DNA of 19,501 nt from Rhabdothermincola sp036846205 (GCF_036846205.1 NZ_DAIUCK010000061.1:1-19501), one strand, 5' to 3'; positions 8,035 to 15,463 are shown, numbered from the stretch's first letter. Made by a program: numbers and translations. The notes: generated from the sequence alone by a model not told the origin.

Positions 8035-8058
8035 GCGCCGGCTCAGCCTCGCCGGTGC
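8035..8058. terminator. Bidirectional hairpin between dapB and the SDR gene
   Basis: GCGCCGGC at 8035-8042 pairs with GCCGGTGC at 8051-8058 (8 bp, one G-U pair, 8-nt loop). It starts immediately after the dapB stop and covers the last codons of the convergent SDR gene. No T-run is present. Its position between convergent ends suggests a two-way terminator. Confidence 0.45.
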
Positions 8059-8795
8059 ACCGTGCGGGCTCCCGCCTGGTCCCGGGCCAGGACGATCATC
8101 TGGTCGATGTTGACGTGGCTCGGGCGGGTCACGGCGAAGGCGATGCAGTCCGCCACATCCTCCGGGGTGAGCGGGGTCATGCCCTCGTAGACCCGGGACG
8201 CCCGCTCGGCGTCGCCGCGGAAGCGCACCAGGCTGAACTCGGTTTCCACCATGCCGGGGTCGATCTCGGTGACCCGCACCGGCCGGCCGAGCAGCTCCTG
8301 GCGCAGCACACCCACGACCGCCCGCACGCCGAACTTGGCTGCGTTGTAGCCCGCCCCTCCGGGATAGGGCTCATGGGCGGCGATGGAGCCGACGACGACC
8401 ACATGCCCGTCGCCGGAGGCGACGAGTGCCGGCAGGAGCGCCCGGGTCATACGGGCGACGCCGAGCACGTTGGTGTCGAACATCTGTTGCCAGTCGGCGA
8501 GGTCCGCCTCCTCGACCGGTTCGAGCCCGATCGCGCCACCGGCGTTGTTCACCAGCACGTCGCAGCGGTCGAGCGTGGCGCAGAACGCCTCCACCGAGGC
8601 GTCGTCGGTGACGTCGAGGGGGTGGCTGCGGCCTCCGATCCGTGAGGCGAGCCGTTCGATGCGCTCGGCACGGCGCGCACCGAGCACCACCTCGAATCCC
8701 TCTTGAGCAAGCCGTGTCGCGGTTGCCGCTCCGATGCCGGAACTGGCGCCGGTGATCACGGCCAGGCGCGGTCGCGACGACCGGGAGCCGGTCAC
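8043..8795 (-). CDS. Short-chain dehydrogenase/reductase (SDR)
   Basis: The 250-residue product is a classical SDR, an NAD(P)(H)-dependent oxidoreductase. The cofactor motif TGASSGIG is at 15-22, followed by the basic GARRAER at 39-45 that suggests NADP preference. NNAG is at 83-86. The catalytic residues are Ser137 (VGSIAA) and Tyr150 and Lys154 (YNAAK). PGMVETEFS at 180-188 follows the usual pattern. The YdfG/serine-dehydrogenase-like C-terminus fits class members with broad substrates, but the substrate is unknown. The GTG start at 8795 overlaps the stop of the upstream DedA/VTT-like gene by 4 bp (GTGA), so the two are very likely translated together. The longer upstream frame is only the shadow of that neighbour. 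Confidence 0.92.
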   Translation of the reverse strand: MTGSRSSRPRLAVITGASSGIGAATATRLAQEGFEVVLGARRAERIERLASRIGGRSHPLDVTDDASVEAFCATLDRCDVLVNNAGGAIGLEPVEEADLADWQQMFDTNVLGVARMTRALLPALVASGDGHVVVVGSIAAHEPYPGGAGYNAAKFGVRAVVGVLRQELLGRPVRVTEIDPGMVETEFSLVRFRGDAERASRVYEGMTPLTPEDVADCIAFAVTRPSHVNIDQMIVLARDQAGARTVHRRG

Positions 8796-9622
8796 GGCTC
8801 GCCACGCGTGGCCCGGCCGGTCTCGCCTGCGGCGCCGTCGCCGGCCACGTCCTGTTCGAGATGGCGGAGCTGCTCGATTTCCGACGTGCCTTTGCGGGTC
8901 TCGTTCCACACCGAGAAGGCCACCGCCAGGACGCTGATCACGATGAGGGGTAGCCGGTAGGTGCGGATGACGTCGAGCACCCAGTTGATCGGTGCCTCGA
9001 ACGCTTCACCGAGGAGCTTGATGAGCACCAGACGGGCGATCGTCCCGCCCACGTTGAGGGTCATGAAGACCGCCGGGCGCATGCGGGCCGCGCCGGCGAG
9101 CAGGCAGATGGGGTTGTTGGGGGCGATGGCCACCAGCGGGTACCCCCACGTGCCGAACGAGCGCTCGAGGCTGCGCATGAGCTGGCCGACGGTCGCGGTT
9201 CGCTGCTCCATCCAGCGAACCGCGCTGTCGCCGTACCAGTAGCCGAGCAGGTAGAAGAGCGGATCCGAGGCCAGGGCGCGCAGGGTGCCGACGGTGAAGT
9301 AGGCGACCGGGTTCAGGTCGTTGACGGTGAGCACCAGCCACCGGATCCGTGAGTTGAGCGCGATCAGCAGCAGCGGACGGGTGTCGACGAGGCCCGGTCC
9401 GAGCGCGTCACCGACCCAGGAGGCGATGACCATGATGATCAGGATGACGACGACCGTCGCCAGCGCCCGGCGGCTGGGGGCGCCCCGGTGCTCGCTCTCG
9501 CCGGCGCGACCGGGCGCGGCATCCGCCGGGTCGGTATCGGGGGCGCCCGGCGGGTGGGTGCCGGTTTCCGAGGGTCCGGCTCCCGAGGGCTCGGCTTCCG
9601 AGGGCTCGGGCGCGCTCGTCAT
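8792..9622 (-). CDS. DedA/VTT-domain-like membrane protein
   Basis: The product has 276 residues. The first 50 are disordered-looking, rich in Pro, Glu, Ser and Ala. Hydrophobic segments follow at about 53-72, 105-129, 161-180, 185-205 and 221-240. The segments DPLFYLLGYWYGDSAVRWM (120-138) and PNNPICLLAGAARMRPAVF (168-186), with the glycine/arginine loop between membrane stretches, resemble the DedA/VTT family. That family is implicated in lipid transport across membranes. The similarity is moderate, and no proven residue set was checked. ATG 9622 is preferred over GTG 9634 because a TAGGGT box at 9633-9638 overlaps the latter. The gene is the first of a coupled pair with the SDR gene. Confidence 0.7.
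   Translation of the reverse strand: MTSAPEPSEAEPSGAGPSETGTHPPGAPDTDPADAAPGRAGESEHRGAPSRRALATVVVILIIMVIASWVGDALGPGLVDTRPLLLIALNSRIRWLVLTVNDLNPVAYFTVGTLRALASDPLFYLLGYWYGDSAVRWMEQRTATVGQLMRSLERSFGTWGYPLVAIAPNNPICLLAGAARMRPAVFMTLNVGGTIARLVLIKLLGEAFEAPINWVLDVIRTYRLPLIVISVLAVAFSVWNETRKGTSEIEQLRHLEQDVAGDGAAGETGRATRGEP
9566..9610 (-). repeat. Three tandem 15-bp units in the DedA/VTT-like gene
   Basis: Units at 9566-9580, 9581-9595 and 9596-9610 share the core TCCGAGGG(C/T)(T/C)CGG with few differences. They encode short Glu-Pro-Ser-Glu/Gly-Ala repeats in the disordered N-terminus. The 15-bp unit keeps the frame, so copy number could vary without breaking the gene. Confidence 0.75.
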
Positions 9623-9632
9623 AGGCGCCGCC

Positions 9633-9638
9633 ACCCTA
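9633..9638 (-). promoter_or_regulatory. -10 box of the DedA/VTT-SDR unit
   Basis: TAGGGT on the reverse strand ends 10 nt before ATG 9622, predicting a leader of only a few nucleotides. It is divergent from the PKS-like gene promoter 43 bp away. Confidence 0.45.
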
Positions 9639-9680
9639 GCCGCCGGCTGCCCGTTGGATTCCGGTCGGGTCCGGGCCTCC

Positions 9681-9686
9681 TAGGCT
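9681..9686 (+). promoter_or_regulatory. -10 box of the type III PKS-like gene
   Basis: TAGGCT ends 8 nt before ATG 9695, so the transcript is predicted to be leaderless or nearly so. There is no Shine-Dalgarno. Confidence 0.5.
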
Positions 9687-9694
9687 GACCGCCG

Positions 9695-10759
9695 ATGGCT
9701 GCGATGCTCGCATCGGTGCGCTCTGCGCTCGCGCCCCGCGTCTCGCAGCAGGACGTGGCGGCGCTCGCGGTCGAGCTGCATCCGGACGTGTCACCGGATC
9801 GCATCAGGTCGGTGTTCGCCAACGCAGGGATCGAGCAGCGTCATCTGGTGCGGCCCGTCGAGTGGTACGGGTCCGAGCATGGGTTGACCGAGCGGGCCGA
9901 GATCGCCTGCGAGCAGGGGCTCGAGCTCGGCGCCCGGGCGGCCCGGGCCGCGCTGGATGGCGCCGGGACACCGCCGGAGTCGGTCGACTCCCTGGTGTTC
10001 GTGACCACCACCGCGGTGCGCTCTCCGGCGCTCGATGCCTCACTCGCGCCCGCGCTGGGGCTTCGCGACGGTGTGCGGCGGCTCCCATTGTTCGGGTCGG
10101 CGTCACTCGGGGGCTGCTCGGGCCTGGCACTGGCGGCCGATCTCGTCGCCGCCGGTGACCGCTGCGTGCTGGTGGTCGTGGCGGAGCTGAACTCGCTGAT
10201 GTTCGTGCCCCGCACCGAGCCCCCGTCGATGGAGGCCGTGGTCAGCATGGCCTTGTTCTCGGACGGCGCGGCGGCGGCGGTGGTGCGGGCCGGCTCGCCC
10301 GGTGACGTCGGGAGCGGAGGCCTCGAGCTGGTGGGCCGCTCCTCCACGCTGGTGCCGGATTCGCTCGGGGTGATGGGCTTCGACCTGGTCGCCACGGGTC
10401 TGCGCTGGAGGCTCGCGCCGGACGTGCCGGCGCTGGCCGGGGCCCGGGTGGCCGAGAGCGTCGAGCGGGCCCTGGCCGGTCGACGCTGGCGGCTGGCCGA
10501 CCTCGAGCACCTGCTGGTCCACCCCGGGGGGACCAAGGTCCTCGACGCGGTCGAGGACGCCCTCGGCCTGCCTGCCGGCCGGCTGGGGTGGTCGCGGCGC
10601 ATCCTGGCCGAGCACGGGAACCTCAGCGCGGTGACGGTGCTGGTGATGCTGGAGGCGTTCCTGCAAGCCGAGCCGGCGCCAGGGCCCGGCCTGCTCACCG
10701 CGATGGGCCCCGGCTTCGGCTTCGAGCACGTCTTGTTCGAGGCCGGGCCACGACGGTGA
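9695..10759 (+). CDS. Type III polyketide synthase-like protein with Ser at the catalytic Cys position
   Basis: The 354-residue product has the chalcone/stilbene synthase (type III PKS) two-domain thiolase fold. Family marks are MGFDLVATGLRWRLAPDVPAL (about 225-245), VHPGGTKVLDAVEDAL with His276, EHGNLSAVTVLVMLE with Asn309, and GPGFGFEHVLFE near the end. His and Asn fit the catalytic triad. In the nucleophile loop, normally GCxxGG, the sequence is FGSASLGGCSGLA. The catalytic Cys position is Ser137 (codon TCA at 10103-10105). The nearest cysteine is Cys141, four residues on, where the family usually has Gly. The protein is therefore unlikely to be an ordinary condensing enzyme. A serine nucleophile acting as acyltransferase, as reported for the KAS III-like DpsC, or a non-catalytic role is possible. 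It stands alone, next to SURF1, with no obvious tailoring genes. Confidence 0.85.
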   Translation: MAAMLASVRSALAPRVSQQDVAALAVELHPDVSPDRIRSVFANAGIEQRHLVRPVEWYGSEHGLTERAEIACEQGLELGARAARAALDGAGTPPESVDSLVFVTTTAVRSPALDASLAPALGLRDGVRRLPLFGSASLGGCSGLALAADLVAAGDRCVLVVVAELNSLMFVPRTEPPSMEAVVSMALFSDGAAAAVVRAGSPGDVGSGGLELVGRSSTLVPDSLGVMGFDLVATGLRWRLAPDVPALAGARVAESVERALAGRRWRLADLEHLLVHPGGTKVLDAVEDALGLPAGRLGWSRRILAEHGNLSAVTVLVMLEAFLQAEPAPGPGLLTAMGPGFGFEHVLFEAGPRR

Positions 10760-10813
10760 GCGGCCGGCCGCCCGAGGGCCCGGACCAGGATCGGTCGCCG
10801 CGGGTGGGATGCG

Positions 10814-10819
10814 TAGCCT
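10814..10819 (+). promoter_or_regulatory. -10 box of the SURF1-TetR unit (leaderless type)
   Basis: TAGCCT ends 6 nt before the GTG at 10826. Transcription would start at the initiation codon itself. This is the same hexamer as upstream of rpsO. Confidence 0.5.
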
Positions 10820-10825
10820 TGGGCC

Positions 10826-11635
10826 GTGCCCGAGCCACGTCCCGACTACCGCTTCGCGCGGAGGCCCTGGTGGATCGTCTCCCACCTGTTCGCCGCCGGG
10901 ATGGTGGTGCTGATGGTGAACCTCGGGTTCTGGCAGCTGCGCCGGCTCGACGAGCGTCGCACCCACAACGCGCTGATCGAGTCCCGCCAGGAGCTTCCCC
11001 CGGCTCCGCTCGGGGAGCTGCTGCCCGCCGGGCCGGCCTCGCAGCCCGAGGAGGTGGCGGAGGTCGCCTACCGGATGGTGGTCCTGCGAGGCCGGTACGC
11101 GCTCGACGAGCAGGTGCTGGTGCGGAACCGCACCAGTGAGGGTCTGCCGGGGTACTGGGTCGTGACCCCGCTCGTCCTCGACGACGGCACGGCCGTGGCG
11201 GTCAACCGGGGGTGGGTGCCGTTCGCGTCCACCGATCCCGAGGGGCCCTGGCCGCAGTACGACCCCCCGGCGACCTCGGTGACCGTGACGGGCATGGTGC
11301 AAGAACCGCAGGTGCGTGCCGGCGGCCTCGTGGGCGGCCCGGTCGATGCGCCGGAAGGCCGGCTGTGGACCCTCTCCCGGGTCGACGTCGGGCGGCTCGC
11401 CCAGCAGGTCGCCCAGCCCATGTGGCCGCTGTACGTCAACCTGGCCAGCCAGGAGCCGGCCCAGGGTGAGCTGCCGCAGCCCGTGCCCCCGCCTGATCTG
11501 TCAGAGGGGCCGCACCTGGGCTACGCGGGTCAGTGGTTCGTCTTCGCCGGGTTGACGGTCATCGTCTACCCCTTGTTGTTGCGGCGGGTGGCTCGCCATC
11601 GAGGCCGGGAGGCGGTGGAGGCGATGGAGGCGTGA
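10826..11635 (+). CDS. SURF1 family protein (cytochrome c oxidase assembly)
   Basis: The 269-residue product matches SURF1/Shy1, an inner-membrane factor that helps assemble heme a-containing cytochrome c oxidase. It has the expected topology: one N-terminal membrane segment (about 14-36) ending in FWQLRRLDERR, a large extracytoplasmic domain, and one C-terminal membrane segment (about 235-252, QWFVFAGLTVIVYPLLL). Conserved SURF1 elements are VVLRGRYALDEQVLVRNRTSEGLPGYWVVTPL and VNRGWVPF. The downstream WPLYVN and GYAGQWF also fit. The GTG start is set by the TAGCCT box just upstream. The stop overlaps the start of a TetR gene by 4 bp, which is an unusual partner; cox genes are not in the window. 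Confidence 0.92.
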   Translation: MPEPRPDYRFARRPWWIVSHLFAAGMVVLMVNLGFWQLRRLDERRTHNALIESRQELPPAPLGELLPAGPASQPEEVAEVAYRMVVLRGRYALDEQVLVRNRTSEGLPGYWVVTPLVLDDGTAVAVNRGWVPFASTDPEGPWPQYDPPATSVTVTGMVQEPQVRAGGLVGGPVDAPEGRLWTLSRVDVGRLAQQVAQPMWPLYVNLASQEPAQGELPQPVPPPDLSEGPHLGYAGQWFVFAGLTVIVYPLLLRRVARHRGREAVEAMEA

Positions 11636-12219
11636 GGAGCGGCGGGACGGAGGGCGCCCAGGAGCGCACCCGGACGCGGATCCTGGCCGCGACGCTCACC
11701 TGCATCGAACGATGGGGCCTGGCGAAGACCTCCCTGGAGGACGTCGCCAGGGAGGCCGGGCTCTCCCGGGCCACGCTGTACCGCTACTTCCCGGGAGGGC
11801 GCGAGCAGCTGGTCCACGACACGGTCACCTGGGAGGTGGGCCGGTTCTTCGCCCGGCTCGAGCACCATGTCTCCGCCGCACCGAACCTGGCGGCGAAGCT
11901 CGAAGAGGGCTTGATCTTCGGCCACCGGGCGATCCACGAGCACACCCTGCTGCAGCGGATCCTGCGCACCGAGCCCGAGGCCCTGCTGGAAGAGCTGTCC
12001 CAGACCGTGCCGCTCATCGAGGCCGCCATGCGGGCCTACCTGCTGGCCCTGCTCCGGGGGGAGCGGCTGCGCCCCGGGGTCGACCCGGGCGAGGCCGCGG
12101 ACTACCTGACCCGGATGTTCCTCTCCTATGTGGGGAGCCAGGGCCAGTGGGACCTGACTGATCGGGATCAGGTCGAGCTACTGGTGCGGTCCCAGTTCGT
12201 CGCCGGCCTGCTCGCCTGA
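11632..12219 (+). CDS. TetR family transcriptional regulator
   Basis: The 195-residue product has the TetR layout. The N-terminal helix-turn-helix is at about 15-60, with TRTRILAATLTCIERWGLAKTSLEDVAREAGLSRATLYRYFPGGREQL covering helices 1-4. The recognition helix includes LSRATLYRYF at 44-53. A helical ligand-binding and dimerisation domain follows (about 65-195) with no recognisable effector signature. GTG at 11632 overlaps the SURF1 stop (GTGA), so translation is coupled and the longer upstream frame is a shadow. Many TetR proteins regulate neighbours or themselves. Its targets here are unknown; no clear operator palindrome was found in front of the SURF1 gene. Confidence 0.93.
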   Translation: MRSGGTEGAQERTRTRILAATLTCIERWGLAKTSLEDVAREAGLSRATLYRYFPGGREQLVHDTVTWEVGRFFARLEHHVSAAPNLAAKLEEGLIFGHRAIHEHTLLQRILRTEPEALLEELSQTVPLIEAAMRAYLLALLRGERLRPGVDPGEAADYLTRMFLSYVGSQGQWDLTDRDQVELLVRSQFVAGLLA

Positions 12220-12224
12220 ACCCT

Positions 12225-12284
12225 TTCGCGTTCTGGCATGTCAAACGCGTGCCGGAGCACGCGTTTGACATGCCAGTTAGCGAA
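12225..12284. terminator. Perfect 19-bp inverted repeat between the TetR gene and purH
   Basis: CTGGCATGTCAAACGCGTG at 12233-12251 and its exact reverse complement at 12258-12276 enclose a 6-nt loop. Beyond a 3x3 mismatch, 12225-12229 and 12280-12284 add five more pairs. It lies between two convergent gene ends, so it can terminate transcription from both sides although no T-run follows. One arm recurs at 16723-16745, so it also looks like a mobile or dispersed intergenic repeat. Confidence 0.7.
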
Positions 12285-12368
12285 GGCGAAGGTAGGGGCA
12301 AGGGTGAGGGCGTGGGCGGAGACGGGCGGGACGATCTCGGTGGGATGTCCACGCCTGCGTAGGCCCGC

Positions 12369-13889
12369 TCAGTGGCGGAAGTGGCGCTCGCCGGTGAACA
12401 CCATCGCCAGACCGTGCTGGTCGGCGGCCGCGATGACCTCCTCGTCGCGGATCGACCCGCCCGGCTGGACCACGCAGGCCGCGCCCGCCTCGACCGCGCC
12501 GTCGAGTCCATCGGGGAACGGGAAGAAGGCGTCACTGGCATAGACGCCACCGGCAGCCCGACCTGCGGCCTTCTCACACGCCAGGCGGCCTGCGTCCCGC
12601 CGGTTCTGCTGGCCGCACCCGATGCCCACCGCCTGGCCGTCCTTCACCAGCACGATGGCGTTGGAGGTCACCTTCGCCACCACCTGCCAGGCCAGCTCGA
12701 GATCCGCCCACTGCTCCTCGGTGGGCACCGCCTTGGTGACCACCTGCCACGCGGAACGGTCGATAGTGACCTGATCGGGGGTCTGCACGAGGAACCCGCC
12801 GTCGATCTGCCGCAACCCCGTCGTGAGCGGCGATGGCGGTGCGGCCTCGAGGACCCGGAGGTTGCGCTTCTCGAGCAGGCGCACCAGCGCGTCCCCCTCG
12901 AACCCCGGAGCGATGAGCACCTCGGTGAACACCGGCGCCAACGCCTCGGCCATCCCGACGGTGACCGGGCGGTTCACCGCCACGATGCCCCCGAACGCCG
13001 ACACGGGATCGCACTCATGCGCACGGCGGTAGGCCGTCGTGATGTCGTCAGCCACCGCGACTCCACACGGGTTGGCGTGCTTGATCACCACCGCCGCCGG
13101 GAGATCGCCGAGCGAGTGCACCAACCGCCACGCGGCGTCCGCGTCGAACACGTTGAGGTACGACATCTCCTTGCCGCCGTGCTGCACCGCGGTGTCCCAC
13201 CACCCCGACGCTCCTCGCGTCGCGTAGCGAGCACCGATCTGGTGCGGATTCTCCCCATAGCGCAGCACCGCCCGCCGCTCAAGAGTGAGATCGATCCGCT
13301 CGGGCAGCTCGCCGGACGCAGTCGATGCCCCCGACCCTTCGACCTGCTCTTCCAGCCATCGCACGATCTGCGCGTCGTAGGCCGCAGTCACTCGGAAAGC
13401 GTCGAGCGCCAACCGGCGGCGGGTCGCGTCGGACAGCGAACCGGTGCTGCGCAGGTCAGCGAGCACCAGCTCGTACTGCGAGGGGTCGGTTACGACCCCG
13501 ACGTGAGCGTGGTTCTTCGCCGCCGCCCGGACCATCGCCGGGCCGCCGATATCGATCAGTTCGATGGAGGGGTCAGATGAAAACGGGTAGAGGTTCACCA
13601 CGACCAGGTCGATGGGCTCGATGCCGTAGCGCTCCAGGTCGGCGCGATGCTCAGGGTTGCCGCGATCGGCGAGGATCCCGCCGTGGACCTTCGGGTGCAG
13701 GGTCACGACCCGGTGACCGAGGATGGCAGGCACCCCCGTGAGATCTGCGACATCGGTGACCGGCAGACCGGCCTCGGCGATCACCTTCGCCGTTCCACCG
13801 CTCGAGATCAGCTCGCAGCCCGCGTCGTGCAAAGCACGGGCGAAATCAGCGATACCGGTCTTGTCGTAGACGGACAGCAGAGCCCTCAC
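12369..13889 (-). CDS. purH: Bifunctional AICAR formyltransferase/IMP cyclohydrolase
   Basis: The 506-residue product carries out the last two steps of IMP synthesis: formylation of AICAR with 10-formyl-THF and ring closure to IMP. The N-terminal cyclohydrolase domain (about 1-190) has SVYDKTG (6-12), ISSGGTAKV (28-36) and HPKVHGG (65-71). The C-terminal transformylase domain has LRYGENPHQ (209-217), the catalytic Lys270-His271 in KHANPCGVA, and the family ending MVFTGERHFRH. Length is slightly below the common 510-530. The GTG start overlaps the purN stop in GTGA, so purN-purH is one coupled operon. Downstream lies the 19-bp inverted repeat. Confidence 0.97.
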   Translation of the reverse strand: MRALLSVYDKTGIADFARALHDAGCELISSGGTAKVIAEAGLPVTDVADLTGVPAILGHRVVTLHPKVHGGILADRGNPEHRADLERYGIEPIDLVVVNLYPFSSDPSIELIDIGGPAMVRAAAKNHAHVGVVTDPSQYELVLADLRSTGSLSDATRRRLALDAFRVTAAYDAQIVRWLEEQVEGSGASTASGELPERIDLTLERRAVLRYGENPHQIGARYATRGASGWWDTAVQHGGKEMSYLNVFDADAAWRLVHSLGDLPAAVVIKHANPCGVAVADDITTAYRRAHECDPVSAFGGIVAVNRPVTVGMAEALAPVFTEVLIAPGFEGDALVRLLEKRNLRVLEAAPPSPLTTGLRQIDGGFLVQTPDQVTIDRSAWQVVTKAVPTEEQWADLELAWQVVAKVTSNAIVLVKDGQAVGIGCGQQNRRDAGRLACEKAAGRAAGGVYASDAFFPFPDGLDGAVEAGAACVVQPGGSIRDEEVIAAADQHGLAMVFTGERHFRH

Positions 13890-14449
13890 TGCACCGAACC
13901 CCTCTCGAGGATCTCCTTGACGGTCTGGACGTAAAGCCGCCGCTCAACGGCCTTGATGCGCTCGTGCAACGTGGCCTCCGTGTCGCCCGGCTCCACCCGC
14001 ACCGCTTCCTGAGCCAGGATGGGGCCGGCGTCGACCTCCGCGGTGGCCACGTGCACCGTGCAGCCCGTGACCTTCACGCCGGCCTCGAGCGCGTCACGTA
14101 CCGCATGCCAACCCTTGAAGGCCGGCAGCAGCGCCGGGTGGGTGTTCAGGATGCGCCCGTCGAACACCTCGAACATCGCCGGCGCGAGGATGGTGCCGAA
14201 CCCGGCCATGACGACCAGGTCCGTGTCGTACGTGTCGAGCACCTCGAGGATCTGGCGGGTGTAGTTGTCTCGGTCGAAGTCCGCGCCGTAGCTCGACCGC
14301 TCGACGAGCTCCCACGGCACGCCGTGGCGTTCGGCCACCTCGGTGGCGCCGCAGGCCCGGTCGACCACCACCACCTCCACCGGGATCCCGGCGTCGAGCA
14401 TGGCGTCGAGGATCGTCCCGCTTCCCGAGGCCAGCACCGCGACCCGCAT
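13886..14449 (-). CDS. purN: Phosphoribosylglycinamide formyltransferase (GART)
   Basis: The 187-residue product formylates GAR using 10-formyl-THF in purine synthesis. The catalytic residues are Asn102 and His104 in LNTHPALLPAFKG and Asp140 in TAEVDAGPI. The phosphate-binding loop reads LASGSGTILDAM (6-17), where many family members have GNGSNLQA. The protein is short by roughly 15-25 residues compared with the E. coli enzyme. ATG 14449 starts the protein exactly at the conserved first strand (MRVAVLASGSGT), and a TAGCGT box lies 7 nt upstream. A longer frame back to 14506 would add 19 unlike residues. It is the first gene of the purN-purH pair. Confidence 0.95.
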   Translation of the reverse strand: MRVAVLASGSGTILDAMLDAGIPVEVVVVDRACGATEVAERHGVPWELVERSSYGADFDRDNYTRQILEVLDTYDTDLVVMAGFGTILAPAMFEVFDGRILNTHPALLPAFKGWHAVRDALEAGVKVTGCTVHVATAEVDAGPILAQEAVRVEPGDTEATLHERIKAVERRLYVQTVKEILERGSVQ

Positions 14450-14456
14450 CGGTTGC

Positions 14457-14462
14457 ACGCTA
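14457..14462 (-). promoter_or_regulatory. -10 box of purN-purH (leaderless type)
   Basis: TAGCGT on the reverse strand ends 7 nt before ATG 14449, identical in sequence and spacing to the sulfotransferase promoter at 1624-1629. No purine riboswitch-like structure fits, because almost no leader remains. Confidence 0.5.
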
Positions 14463-14569
14463 CCAGCGCGACGCGAGCAGCCATCCTGATCGGCGCCGCC
14501 GCTCATGCACCACGGTCCCGATCCCGCGGATGCCTGCGCCGAGCGCCGCCGATCCCGCCGAGCCGGTGG

Positions 14570-15463
14570 TCAGGCCCAGCCGTGCTCCCGCACGATCTCG
14601 ACCATGAGCTCGCCCGCCTCGGTCGGGTTCCGGCCGACCTTGGCGCCCGCGGCCTCCAGTGCCTCGATCTTCGCCTGCGCGGTGCCCTTGCCACCCGACA
14701 CGATGGCCCCGGCGTGGCCCATCTTCTTCCCGGGCGGCGCGGTGACGCCCGCGATGTAGGACACGACCGGCTTGGTCATCTTGGCCCGGATGAACTCGGC
14801 GGCTTCCTCCTCGGCCGACCCGCCGATCTCGCCGATCATCATCACCGCTTTGGTGTCGGGGTCGGCCTCGAAGCGCTCGAGACAGTCGATGAAGCTGGTG
14901 CCGGGTACGGGGTCACCACCGATGCCCACACAGGTCGTGACCCCGATGTCCTGCAGCTTCAGCTCGTAGAGGGCCTGGTAGGTGAGCGTTCCCGACCGGC
15001 TGACGATGCCCACCGGCCCGCCGGGCTTGGCGATGTGCCCGGCGGTGATGCCGATGTTGCACTTCCCCGGGCTGATGATGCCCGGGCAGTTGGGACCGAG
15101 CAGGGCGACGTTCGGGAAGTCGCGCTTGAGCTTGTTGTAGAACCACGCTTCGTCGTGCGCGGGCACGCCCTCGGTGATGCAGACGATGAACTCCACTCCG
15201 CCCTCGGCGGCTTCGATCACCGCATCGCGGACCCCGGGCGCGGGGATGAAGATGCACGACGCATTGGCTCCCGTCTCGGCTACCGCATCCGCGACCGAGG
15301 CGAAGATGGGGATGCCTTCGACATCGGTGCCGGCCTTCTTGGGGTTCGTCCCCGCGACCACCTGCGTGCCGTAGTCACGGTTGAGCAGGCCGTAGTAGCG
15401 ACCCTGGCTACCGGTGAGGCCCTGGTAGACGACCTTGGTGCTCTCATCGACGAAGATGCTCAC
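14570..15463 (-). CDS. sucD: Succinyl-CoA synthetase (ADP/GDP-forming), alpha subunit
   Basis: The 297-residue product is the CoA-binding, phosphorylated subunit of succinyl-CoA synthetase in the TCA cycle. The CoA-binding region has VVYQGLTGSQGRYYGLLNRDYGT (11-33), FIPAP (72-76) and ITEGVPAHDE (96-105). GPNCPGIISPG is at 123-133. The phosphohistidine is His250 in KKMGHAGAIVSGGKGTA. The GTG start at 15463 overlaps the sucC stop by 4 bp (GTGA), assuring balanced translation with the beta subunit. After the stop, 120 nt separate it from the purN start. Confidence 0.97.
   Translation of the reverse strand: MSIFVDESTKVVYQGLTGSQGRYYGLLNRDYGTQVVAGTNPKKAGTDVEGIPIFASVADAVAETGANASCIFIPAPGVRDAVIEAAEGGVEFIVCITEGVPAHDEAWFYNKLKRDFPNVALLGPNCPGIISPGKCNIGITAGHIAKPGGPVGIVSRSGTLTYQALYELKLQDIGVTTCVGIGGDPVPGTSFIDCLERFEADPDTKAVMMIGEIGGSAEEEAAEFIRAKMTKPVVSYIAGVTAPPGKKMGHAGAIVSGGKGTAQAKIEALEAAGAKVGRNPTEAGELMVEIVREHGWA

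Noticed and set aside
9623..9694. An operator palindrome between the DedA/VTT and PKS-like genes
   Set aside because: Only the two -10 boxes stand out; no symmetric site of useful length was found.
12233..12276. Possible CRISPR or phage attachment site at the inverted repeat
   Set aside because: There is only a single palindrome with no spaced array, no cas genes, no integrase and no tRNA nearby.
12372..13580. A 402-codon forward open frame opposite purH
   Set aside because: It is a shadow of purH with biased composition and no promoter or ribosome binding site of its own.
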